Assembly: GCA_024280135.1 (NCBI GenBank)
Contig: JAJRQS010000199.1
Location: 1-16,847, forward strand
Reading direction: 5' to 3'
From: Bacteroidota bacterium
GTDB taxonomy: Bacteria; Bacteroidota; Bacteroidia; Chitinophagales; Saprospiraceae
Length of the DNA stretch: 16,847 nt
Under the pieces are notes generated by a model. It had not been told where the DNA came from. It ran no database searches and saw nothing but the letters and a program-made list of their open reading frames with translations. A program made the translations under genes and the position numbers. Below are positions 7,641-13,872 of this stretch, piece after piece. Position 1 is the first letter of the stretch. Every line of letters begins with the position of its first letter.

Positions 7641-8627
7641 TTGCGCCAGCATATTCGTAAAAATTTACAGTCAAAAAATTGGTCTTTCGACAAAGTTGCC
7701 TTAGATATCTATGCCTACCAATGCCTAGAAAATCCCGTTTATCGTAGGTATTTGACTTTGACTAAACAATTGAATAAGCCAGTGAATCACATCGATGATA
7801 TCCCTTTCTTACCTATCTCCTTTTTTAAAACCCATGAGGTAAAAACGGGTAATTGGGAGACAACTAGGATATTTGAAAGCAGTGGCACAACGGGTTCAAA
7901 ACCTTCTGTTCATGCAGTGAATGACTTTGCTGGATATTTGGATAATGCCAAAAACATCTTTGAGGCGCAGTTCGGCAGCTTAAAAGATTTTCATATTTTC
8001 GGATTACTGCCAGGCTATTTAGAGCGCAAGACTTCTTCTTTAGTGGCGATGGTTCAGTATTTTAAAGAACAATCCAAAAGCACGTTAAGCGGTTTTTATT
8101 TAGATGATTTCAAAGGGTTAAAAAACGTTTTGGCGCAAGCGAAAAGAACGAGAAAGAAAGTACTATTAATCGGAGTCAGTTTCGGATTATTAGATTTTGC
8201 GGAAGTTTACCCAAATTTAGATTTAGCTCATTGTATTATCATGGAAACGGGTGGGATGAAAGGAAGACGAAAAGAAATTATCCGTGAAGATTTACACCAA
8301 CAATTAAAAGATGCTTTTAATGTGTCGATTATCTATTCAGAATATGGTATGACTGAATTATGCTCGCAAGCGTATGCACATGGAGAGCGCTTTGTGCCTG
8401 GGAAAACAATGAAAATCGCTTTAAGAGAATTCAATGATCCATTTGCTAGAAGTCCTTTCGGACAAACGGGGTTGATGAATATTATTGATTTAGCCAATTA
8501 TGATACCTGTAGTTTTATTGCAACGGATGACATCGGGCGAGTCCACGAAGACGGCAGTTTTGAAGTACTAGGTCGATATGACCACAGCGATATGCGTGGC
8601 TGCAATTTGATGGTATCTGATTTGTGA
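7641..8627 (+). CDS. LuxE/PaaK-like acyl-protein synthetase family protein
   Basis: The protein has 328 residues and belongs to the acyl-adenylate-forming superfamily (LuxE type, Pfam acyl-protein synthetase). Visible motifs are the ATP/phosphate-binding S-S-G-T-T-G-S-K at 80-87, E-Y-G-M-T-E at 234-239, and T-D-D-I-G-R at 295-300 followed by G-R-Y-D. C321 in the C-terminal M-R-G-C-N-L-M could correspond to the acyl-carrying cysteine near the LuxE C-terminus; that equivalence is an inference. The known family activates a carboxylate with ATP and transfers it to a thiol, but no luxC, luxD or luciferase gene is nearby and the substrate is unknown. The start is the TTG at 7641: an in-frame TAG at 7614 and the absence of an upstream ATG leave few alternatives, and the first conserved block (about residues 15-38) begins soon after. 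It stands alone, and a minus-strand gene converges on it 32 nt beyond its stop. Confidence 0.82.
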   Translation: MRQHIRKNLQSKNWSFDKVALDIYAYQCLENPVYRRYLTLTKQLNKPVNHIDDIPFLPISFFKTHEVKTGNWETTRIFESSGTTGSKPSVHAVNDFAGYLDNAKNIFEAQFGSLKDFHIFGLLPGYLERKTSSLVAMVQYFKEQSKSTLSGFYLDDFKGLKNVLAQAKRTRKKVLLIGVSFGLLDFAEVYPNLDLAHCIIMETGGMKGRRKEIIREDLHQQLKDAFNVSIIYSEYGMTELCSQAYAHGERFVPGKTMKIALREFNDPFARSPFGQTGLMNIIDLANYDTCSFIATDDIGRVHEDGSFEVLGRYDHSDMRGCNLMVSDL

Positions 8628-8659
8628 AAAGAGACTCGTTCGACTTATGAATGCTTTGT

Positions 8660-9145
8660 CTATTCGCAAATCAAATAAATAGGCCCAACCTCAATCTCAT
8701 TGCTCTTGTGACCCGCTCTATCCTCAATAAACAGCGTATAATAAAGGGTGTCTTGTGATTTGGAAGCCGAGACTCCACAAGGGATAGTGCCATCATCAAA
8801 CAAACAGCAAGATGTATAAATTTTTAAATCTACCGTCCCAGATATACCGTTCCCAGCACCTTCTTTCGGTACCATCGGGAGCTTGAAAGTATTCCCTTCA
8901 AAGCCATCTCTGGAGTCGATTAAAAAGACATTTGGGGGAGCTTGTTCTCCATCATCGCCCAGGTCTCCATCTCCGTCTGTAAAAGAAAATTGTACAAAAA
9001 GAGTGTCGTTATTTTGACTACCTTGCTTCATGTATTGTTTGCTCATACCCACAAACTTTATCTCTGGTTCTATGGGGTAATCCGGTGGCTCTACGCAACT
9101 GATGAAGAAAGTAAGAACCACAAAGAGGGGGAGTAATCGAAACAT
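8660..9145 (-). CDS. Small putative lipoprotein, conserved hypothetical
   Basis: The protein has 161 residues. The N-terminus MFRLLPLF..FFISC is a lipoprotein signal with C17 as the modified cysteine and C-V-E-P-P after it. The mature part holds an acidic FSFTDGDGDLGDD segment (about 54-66) that could bind calcium, two adjacent cysteines in Y-T-S-C-C-L-F, another in I-P-C-G-V, and C160 just before the end. This fits small envelope lipoproteins of Bacteroidota, but I do not recognise a characterised function. It lies 146 nt downstream of the HAD phosphatase on the same strand. A possible -7 element (TAACTTCG, one mismatch to TAnnTTTG) at 9165-9172 suggests its own promoter. Confidence 0.78.
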   Translation of the reverse strand: MFRLLPLFVVLTFFISCVEPPDYPIEPEIKFVGMSKQYMKQGSQNNDTLFVQFSFTDGDGDLGDDGEQAPPNVFLIDSRDGFEGNTFKLPMVPKEGAGNGISGTVDLKIYTSCCLFDDGTIPCGVSASKSQDTLYYTLFIEDRAGHKSNEIEVGPIYLICE

Positions 9146-9164
9146 AGCAAGTTATTTGTAAAAA

Positions 9165-9172
9165 CGAAGTTA
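9165..9172 (-). promoter_or_regulatory. Possible -7 element for the small lipoprotein gene
   Basis: On the minus strand this reads TAACTTCG, one mismatch from TAnnTTTG, 19 nt before the start codon at 9145. No convincing -33 TTG was found, so it is only a candidate. Confidence 0.3.
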
Positions 9173-9232
9173 CGGAAATTTAGTGCATTAAGCAAATAGA
9201 GACCCTGAGCCTATTTTGTACCCACCTTAAAA

Positions 9233-9290
9233 CCCTAACACCTAAAACCGCTATACCTTTTTTTCCCTAACACCGCTACACCATTTTTTT
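9233..9290. repeat. Imperfect tandem repeat between the two minus-strand genes
   Basis: Two related units each contain CCCTAACACC, then GCTATACC or GCTACACC, then a seven-T tract: about 9233-9264 and 9265-9290. The first carries a short insertion (TAAAACC). They lie in the 146-nt gap between the HAD phosphatase and the lipoprotein. Function is unknown; slippage duplication is the simplest explanation. Confidence 0.5.
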
Positions 9291-9291
9291 A

Positions 9292-9990
9292 CTAAAGAAT
9301 ATTTAGCAATTCTTCGAATGAATCAATCATAAAATCTGGTTTTTCCGCAAGGAGCATTTCTTTAGAACGGTAGCCATAAGTAACCGCACAAGTGTCTGTT
9401 CCAGCATTTTTGCCTGCAACAATGTCATGGGTGGAATCTCCTATAAAAAGGGTTTCGGATGGCAAGATGTCTAGTTGGTCTAGGGCGTGAAAAATGCCTT
9501 TTGGACTCGGTTTGGGTTTGTAGATATTAGGTTGCGCGCCTTGGACCCAATCAAAATGTTGCATTAAGTTAAGTTGCTCAATGATTCCAATAGTTAGCTC
9601 ATGAGGCTTATTACTGTAGATGCCTTTTTTTATAGCCGTTAATTGGTCTAAAGTGTCTATGACGCCTTCGTAAGGTCTGGTCTTATTAACATAATTAGTC
9701 GCATAGTAATCAGAAAAAACTTGGTGAACCTGTGCAAGATCTATGTTTTCGCCAAAGCCATTTCGGAGTAAAGATTTTATACCTCCGCCCACCATTGCAG
9801 GAATGTCCTCATAGGGGATGGATGGTTTCCCAAAAATTTGGAAAGTATGATTCATTGCATCGCCGATATCGTAGGTGGAATTGACGATTGTGCCATCTAG
9901 GTCAAAAAGAAGAAGTTTGTATTTGCTCAAAGTTAGGTTTTCTTTTTTAACACTATAAGGAAGCAGATGTTTAATGGGTTGGGCTAGCAT
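9292..9990 (-). CDS. HAD-superfamily phosphatase, phosphoglycolate phosphatase-like
   Basis: The protein has 232 residues from the ATG at 9990. All HAD motifs are present: F-D-L-D-G-T with nucleophile D30 and D32, S126 in I-Y-S-N-K, K158 in K-P-K-P-S-P, and G-D-S-T-H-D with D185 and D189. A helical cap lies between motifs I and II. Length and motif spacing fit the Gph/PGMB group, which dephosphorylates 2-phosphoglycolate or other small phosphate esters; the true substrate is not decidable here. The start is uncertain. The frame runs back to a TTG at 10017, but a -7-like TACTTTTG at 10019-10026 would place transcription start near 10012, favouring 9990. A TTG at 9930 would give the family's usual short N-terminus (motif I near residue 9). 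It is divergent from the receptor gene at 10095. Confidence 0.85.
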   Translation of the reverse strand: MLAQPIKHLLPYSVKKENLTLSKYKLLLFDLDGTIVNSTYDIGDAMNHTFQIFGKPSIPYEDIPAMVGGGIKSLLRNGFGENIDLAQVHQVFSDYYATNYVNKTRPYEGVIDTLDQLTAIKKGIYSNKPHELTIGIIEQLNLMQHFDWVQGAQPNIYKPKPSPKGIFHALDQLDILPSETLFIGDSTHDIVAGKNAGTDTCAVTYGYRSKEMLLAEKPDFMIDSFEELLNIL

Positions 9991-10018
9991 TTGAAGAGCC
10001 AATCTGTTCTCTAGCAAG

Positions 10019-10026
10019 CAAAAGTA
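10019..10026 (-). promoter_or_regulatory. Possible -7 element for the HAD phosphatase gene
   Basis: On the minus strand this reads TACTTTTG, an exact TAnnTTTG match, 28 nt before the ATG at 9990. A -33 TTG at the normal distance is not evident. Confidence 0.45.
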
Positions 10027-10048
10027 AACATTTAACAGGTGTATTGCC

Positions 10049-10076
10049 TTGTTCTATCAAGAACCTACTATATTTG
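10049..10076 (+). promoter_or_regulatory. Promoter of the second TonB-dependent receptor gene
   Basis: TTG at 10049-10051, a 17-nt spacer, then TATATTTG at 10069-10076, an exact Bacteroidota -33/-7 pair. Transcription would start near 10083, about 12 nt before the ATG at 10095. This rules out the in-frame TTG at 10044 as the start. The spacer holds the dyad GTTCT-ATCA-AGAAC (10051-10064). Confidence 0.7.
10051..10064. promoter_or_regulatory. Dyad in the receptor promoter spacer, possible operator
   Basis: GTTCT (10051-10055) and AGAAC (10060-10064) are perfect inverted arms around ATCA. The element lies between the -33 and -7 boxes, where a bound repressor would block RNA polymerase. No protein family is assigned to it. 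Confidence 0.35.
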
Positions 10077-10094
10077 CGTATAAAAATTAATAGA

Positions 10095-12386
10095 ATGATT
10101 ATAAGATTTCCAAACACAGTCTTAATCCTTTGGATAATGGTCTTGAGTATCTCTTTTGCGCAAGCTCAAACGGGTACCATACGCGGAAAAGTTTTTGATA
10201 AAGAAACGGGTAAACCCGTTGATTATGCCAATGTGTATGTGGATGATGAAACACAAGGTTCGTTGACCGATGAGGAGGGTTTTTATAACATTACAGGTGT
10301 AACGGAAGGGGAGCACGTGCTTTCGTTTTCTTCTATTGGTTATGATTCTATTGGGGTAGCATTTACGATGCGTGCAGGGAAAGTCATTACACAGACTTTA
10401 TATGTGACTACAGCAAGTGTTACTTTGGGTGATGTGGTGGTCTCGGGCAAGAAGCAGTTAAAAAAGAAGAAAGTATTGGTTTCTACAGTAAGGCTTTCGC
10501 CCAAAGATTTGAAAGCACTGCCTTCTACGGGTGGAGAAGCGGATATTGCTCAGTATTTGCCCGTATTACCAGGGGTTATTTTTTCAGGAGACCAAGGAGG
10601 ACAATTGTATATACGAGGAGGGTCACCGATACAAAATATGATAATGCTTGATGGTGTACCTATATATAATCCATTTCACTCTATTGGATTCTTCTCTGTG
10701 TTTGAGACAGAAACCATTCGTTCGATTGATGTGATGACAGGCGGATTTAATGCAGAGTTTGGCGGACGAATTTCGGCCATAGTGGATATCAAAACGAGGG
10801 TAGGAGATAAGAAGAGGCATAGTCTTACAGCAGGACTTAACCCGTTTGTCGGGAAGTTACTAGTAGAAGGACCCATCGTCAAATTAAAAGAAGGAGAGCA
10901 TAAAGGGAGTATTTCTTATATGTTTACGGGAAAGCAATCTATCATAGATCTCACTTCCAAGCAACTATATAGTTATGTACCTGGCGGTCAAATACCTTTC
11001 AAGTTTGATGATTTTTTCGGGAAGATTTCATTGGTGTCAGGAACGGGAAGTAAATTTGATTTTTTTGGGTTTCAGTTTAATGACAATGTAGCTTTCACTG
11101 ATTTGGCTAGTTATGATTGGAAGACGACAGGAGGAGGGATGAATTTTAGCCTTTTGCCGAAAGGGTCTCCGATGATCATAAATGGTCGAGTGGGCTATTC
11201 TAATTATCAATCCAAAACCCTAAGTGAGGCGAACGAACCACGTTCAAGCGGTATTAATGGATTTAACTTTGATTTGAAGTTTACGAATTTTGGAAAGAAG
11301 AGTGAAGTAAACTATGGGTTGGGTATGAAAGGGTTTAAAACGACTTTTGATTTTAAGAATAGATATGGTGTGCCGATAGGGCAGGAGGAAAATACAACAG
11401 AAATAAACGCTTTTGTTAAGTATAAACAGCAACTCGGAAACTTAATCATTGAGCCCGGTTTTAGGTTGAATTATTATGCCTCTTTGAATACCTTTTCGCC
11501 GGAAGGCAGACTGGGTATGAAGTATAACATCACAGATTACTTGAGGTTGAAAGTAGCGGGTGGGATGTATTCACAGAATTTGACGAGTACGGTCAATGAA
11601 CGGGATATTGTGAACTTATTTGTTGGGTTTTTGTCAGGCCCAGAATCGACAATATATAAACCTAATTCGACAGAAAAAGCCGATCATCATCTGCAAACTG
11701 CTTGGCATGCGATAGGTGGATTAGAAATTGATTTGACGTCTAGGTTAGAGCTTAACATAGAGCCGTATGTAAAGGAATTTACACAATTAATTGCTTTGAA
11801 TAGAAACAAACAGACCGTACAAGAGCCGAAGTTCGTGACAGAAACTGGGCGGGCATTAGGGCTTGACTTTTCGATGAAGTATGAGACACCTATATGGTAT
11901 GTATGGGGGACGTACTCTTTGGGTAAAGTCAACCGAGATGATGGAGAACAGGTGTATAATACTAATTTTGATAGGAGGCACAATGTTAATTTTTTGACAA
12001 CTTATTCTTTTGGTCATGATAAATCTTGGGAAGCTTCTATGCGATGGAATTTTGGAACAGGCTTTCCATTTACGAGGACACAAGGTTTTTACCAAGATAT
12101 TGACATTCATAATCAAGGTGTAGAGTATGATTACCTTTCGGAAAATGGAGACTTAGGGATTCAGTATTCTAGCCAGCGAAATGATGGACGTTTACCTACT
12201 TATCATAGATTGGACCTTTCGGTCAAAAAGACAATAAAGATGTTTAAACATGGTTCGTTGGATATTACGGCTGGTGTGACGAATGCCTATAATAGAGCAA
12301 ATATTTTCTATTTTGACAGAGTCAAATATAAGCGAGTCAATCAATTACCGACTTTGCCTAGTATCGGCATGGTCTTAAAACTTTAA
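10095..12386 (+). CDS. TonB-dependent outer membrane receptor with carboxypeptidase-regulatory-like N-terminus
   Basis: The protein has 763 residues. The signal peptide (1-24) ends FAQA before Q25. A CarboxypepD_reg-like domain (about 26-117: IRGKVFDKETGKPVDYANVYV, EEGFYNI, SFSSIGYDS) precedes the plug (about 135-233), which has LPVLPGVIFSGDQGG, the YIRGGSPIQNMIMLDGVPIYNP signature and NAEFGGRISAIVDI. The remainder is a barrel that ends in IGMVLKL. The plug resembles that of the receptor at 4705-7050 (same spacing of GFFSVF and GGR), so the two are paralogues of one subfamily. No DUF4249 or SusD gene is adjacent. Instead a lipid kinase follows after only 2 nt, implying one transcript from the promoter at 10049. 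The ligand is unknown. Confidence 0.92.
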   Translation: MIIRFPNTVLILWIMVLSISFAQAQTGTIRGKVFDKETGKPVDYANVYVDDETQGSLTDEEGFYNITGVTEGEHVLSFSSIGYDSIGVAFTMRAGKVITQTLYVTTASVTLGDVVVSGKKQLKKKKVLVSTVRLSPKDLKALPSTGGEADIAQYLPVLPGVIFSGDQGGQLYIRGGSPIQNMIMLDGVPIYNPFHSIGFFSVFETETIRSIDVMTGGFNAEFGGRISAIVDIKTRVGDKKRHSLTAGLNPFVGKLLVEGPIVKLKEGEHKGSISYMFTGKQSIIDLTSKQLYSYVPGGQIPFKFDDFFGKISLVSGTGSKFDFFGFQFNDNVAFTDLASYDWKTTGGGMNFSLLPKGSPMIINGRVGYSNYQSKTLSEANEPRSSGINGFNFDLKFTNFGKKSEVNYGLGMKGFKTTFDFKNRYGVPIGQEENTTEINAFVKYKQQLGNLIIEPGFRLNYYASLNTFSPEGRLGMKYNITDYLRLKVAGGMYSQNLTSTVNERDIVNLFVGFLSGPESTIYKPNSTEKADHHLQTAWHAIGGLEIDLTSRLELNIEPYVKEFTQLIALNRNKQTVQEPKFVTETGRALGLDFSMKYETPIWYVWGTYSLGKVNRDDGEQVYNTNFDRRHNVNFLTTYSFGHDKSWEASMRWNFGTGFPFTRTQGFYQDIDIHNQGVEYDYLSENGDLGIQYSSQRNDGRLPTYHRLDLSVKKTIKMFKHGSLDITAGVTNAYNRANIFYFDRVKYKRVNQLPTLPSIGMVLKL

Positions 12387-12388
12387 AG

Positions 12389-13300
12389 ATGAAACCTACT
12401 TCGGCTATGGGTATCCAACCCGAAGAAGTCCTATTCATCATCAATCCTAACTCTGGGAAAGGGCGTGCTACGCAGATAATTCACCAAATACAAGCACACG
12501 ATGACACAATAGACTTCATTGTGACCCCAGACCAGCAGGCAGCAGAAGAGGTATTCTCAAATTTAGATAAAAAATATAAAGGGCTCGTAGTTGTGGGAGG
12601 AGACGGCACGATCAATATGGCTATTGGTTATCTGGCGGAGCACACTGAATTAGTGCTTGGGGTTGTTCCATTTGGTTCGGGCAATGGATTTGCAAGGACA
12701 TTAGGATTTGATGGCGACGTCAAACGATTGATGGACGGTTTTGCAAGTGGTGTTTTTGAAAAGCTTGACGTTTTGGAGATAAATGGCGAATATGCCGTCA
12801 ATGTTTCTGGAATTGGGATCGATAGTTATGTGGCTCATCAATTTCAAAAAAGCAAGCGACGGGGCTTTGTTACTTATCTATTTTCAACGGTGAAAGCTAT
12901 CATTCAATTCCGAGATTTTGAAGCAAAGATTTCTACGACAGAAGGAGCGGAGGAAGGGAAGTACCGTATGATTGCTATTGCGAATACGAAACAGTTTGGT
13001 AATAATGCAATTATAGCGCCGGATGCCAATCCAAGTGATGGACTATATGATTTGGTTTTGGTAAGACCTTTTCCATTTTGGCAGTATCCTAAAGTATTGA
13101 TCAAGTTGTTTAAAGGAAAATTGACTTCTTCCAAATACATCAAATATTTGTCTATGGATGATGAGACGAAAATCAAATGGGCAGGGGAGAAGTATCATCT
13201 CGATGGGGAGCCCAAAAGTACGCCTGGAGATTTGGTCATTAAAATTCATAAGCGTTTTATTCGGATTGTACGTCTTGGAATATTAAAAACTGAAATTTAA
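12389..13300 (+). CDS. Diacylglycerol/sphingosine kinase-family lipid kinase
   Basis: The protein has 303 residues. It shows the DAGK catalytic signature: I-I-N-P-N-S-G-K-G (17-25), V-V-G-G-D-G-T (68-74) with the GGDGT nucleotide loop, and P-F-G-S-G-N-G-F-A-R (94-103). The C-terminal beta-sandwich lobe includes I-D-S-Y-V-A-H, A-P-D-A-N-P-S-D-G-L-Y-D-L-V and a late H-L-D-G-E-P motif. It is probably a cytosolic or membrane-peripheral enzyme transferring the ATP gamma-phosphate to a lipid hydroxyl. GSGNGFA is closer to sphingosine-kinase usage than to the GTGNDFA of DgkB, and Bacteroidota often make sphingolipids, so a sphingoid substrate is possible but unproven. The ATG at 12389 follows the receptor stop by 2 nt; a second ATG at 12407 is an alternative start. 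Confidence 0.88.
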   Translation: MKPTSAMGIQPEEVLFIINPNSGKGRATQIIHQIQAHDDTIDFIVTPDQQAAEEVFSNLDKKYKGLVVVGGDGTINMAIGYLAEHTELVLGVVPFGSGNGFARTLGFDGDVKRLMDGFASGVFEKLDVLEINGEYAVNVSGIGIDSYVAHQFQKSKRRGFVTYLFSTVKAIIQFRDFEAKISTTEGAEEGKYRMIAIANTKQFGNNAIIAPDANPSDGLYDLVLVRPFPFWQYPKVLIKLFKGKLTSSKYIKYLSMDDETKIKWAGEKYHLDGEPKSTPGDLVIKIHKRFIRIVRLGILKTEI

Positions 13301-13333
13301 GTAGGGGAAAATTTAATCTTATCGTACTAGGAT

Positions 13334-13347
13334 TACAATTTGTGCTA
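13334..13347 (+). repeat. Left copy of a 14-nt direct repeat
   Basis: TACAATTTGTGCTA here recurs as TACGATTTGTGCTA at 13819-13832 (13 of 14 identical), near opposite ends of the intergenic region. Confidence 0.5.
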
Positions 13348-13409
13348 GTCAAATGAAAAAGATTTTTTCATTTTGAAAAAAGATTTTTCTTTAGTTTGAA
13401 GCACTTTTT
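13342..13409 (+). terminator. Branched hairpin with T-run, likely terminator of the receptor/lipid-kinase unit
   Basis: The outer stem is GTGCT-ag-TCAAA (13342-13353) with TTTGA-AGCAC (13395-13404), 10 bp with a 2-nt bulge. It encloses TGAAAAA/TTTTTCA (13354-13370) and GAAAAA/TTTTTC (13375-13389). TTTTT follows at 13405-13409. Position about 40 nt after the kinase stop fits a terminator. The inner stems are A/T only, so stability is uncertain. Confidence 0.5.
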
Positions 13410-13548
13410 AAAAACAATTAACCAATAAATCCTAAAAAAAAGGAGTAATATCCTTGTTCTTCTAATTTTTACAATATAATGTTTTTTGTTTAATGTAAAT
13501 TGTACCCAAAAAACATATAAAAAATAAAAAAAAGAGGAATAAAAATTT

Positions 13549-13573
13549 GGTAGAAAGGAATACTAGTTCTACC
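13549..13573. repeat. Short inverted repeat
   Basis: GGTAGAA (13549-13555) is perfectly complementary to TTCTACC (13567-13573) across an 11-nt loop; only TTT follows. Function is unknown. Confidence 0.4.
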
Positions 13574-13643
13574 TTTACAGCAGAGAAAAGGAAAAGGCAA
13601 GATTTTATATCTAAATAATAATCGAAACCCATTTTTCGTTCTC

Positions 13644-13708
13644 TTTTTGAAAGATTATTTACGGATAATCAATCGACTTTCAAATTCCCTTCTGTTTTTG
13701 AAAGATTA
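13644..13708 (+). repeat. Two direct copies of a 14-mer around a complementary segment
   Basis: TTTTTGAAAGATTA occurs at 13644-13657 and 13695-13708. Between them CTTTCAAA (13677-13684) is complementary to TTTGAAAG in either copy, and GATTAT/ATAATC (13653-13658, 13665-13670) strengthens the first pairing. The two foldings exclude each other, an attenuator-like geometry, although no T-run follows. The copies could equally be protein-binding sites. Confidence 0.45.
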
Positions 13709-13763
13709 GAAACACTACTATACTAAGAACTACACAACTATTTGGGAGCACTACCACGCTTAC

Positions 13764-13781
13764 GGCAATCCCCTTATTGCC
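13764..13781. repeat. Short perfect hairpin
   Basis: GGCAAT (13764-13769) and ATTGCC (13776-13781) form a 6-bp stem with loop CCCCTT. It lies about 90 nt before the start of the next gene. Confidence 0.4.
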
Positions 13782-13818
13782 AATCTGAACATTTCCAATT
13801 TCTTTGAATATCTAATGG

Positions 13819-13832
13819 TACGATTTGTGCTA
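13819..13832 (+). repeat. Right copy of a 14-nt direct repeat
   Basis: TACGATTTGTGCTA, 13 of 14 identical to 13334-13347, 40 nt before the next start codon. TA-N3-TTTG inside it resembles a -7 box with one extra base, so the repeat might be a duplicated promoter core. Confidence 0.4.
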
Positions 13833-13872
13833 TAGAATTTAGTAATTGTCTAACCCCCCAAAAATTGTTTGA

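Larger units (their letters stand above)
13301..13872. other. 572-nt AT-rich intergenic region with multiple repeats
   Basis: No credible open reading frame or known RNA family was recognised. It contains a multi-stem structure with a T-run (13342-13409), A-tracts (about 13434-13442 and 13507-13545), a 7-bp hairpin GGTAGAA/TTCTACC (13549-13573), mutually exclusive repeats (13644-13708), a hairpin GGCAAT/ATTGCC (13764-13781) and a 13/14 direct repeat near its two ends (13334-13347 and 13819-13832). No clear TTG-17-TAnnTTTG promoter for the downstream gene was found. Confidence 0.6.

Noticed and set aside
7435-7704. Plus-strand open frame of 89 codons
   Set aside because: It covers the 3' part of the tmRNA, its terminator and the start of the LuxE-like gene; it has no coding features of its own.
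8942-9136. Plus-strand open frame opposite the small lipoprotein
   Set aside because: The minus-strand frame has a lipoprotein signal and the acidic motif; this one is a shadow without family features.
9928-9935. TAACTTTG on the minus strand as a promoter of the HAD gene
   Set aside because: It matches TAnnTTTG but would start transcription inside the first catalytic region with no usable start codon after it; it overlaps the alternative TTG start and is probably a chance match.
10044-10094. N-terminal extension of the second receptor from a TTG
   Set aside because: The extension overlaps the promoter at 10049-10076 and would precede a normal signal peptide.
13301-13872. Hidden small gene or known riboswitch in the intergenic region
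   Set aside because: Short frames there are A/T-rich without coding character, and none of the riboswitch or tRNA consensus patterns I know fits.
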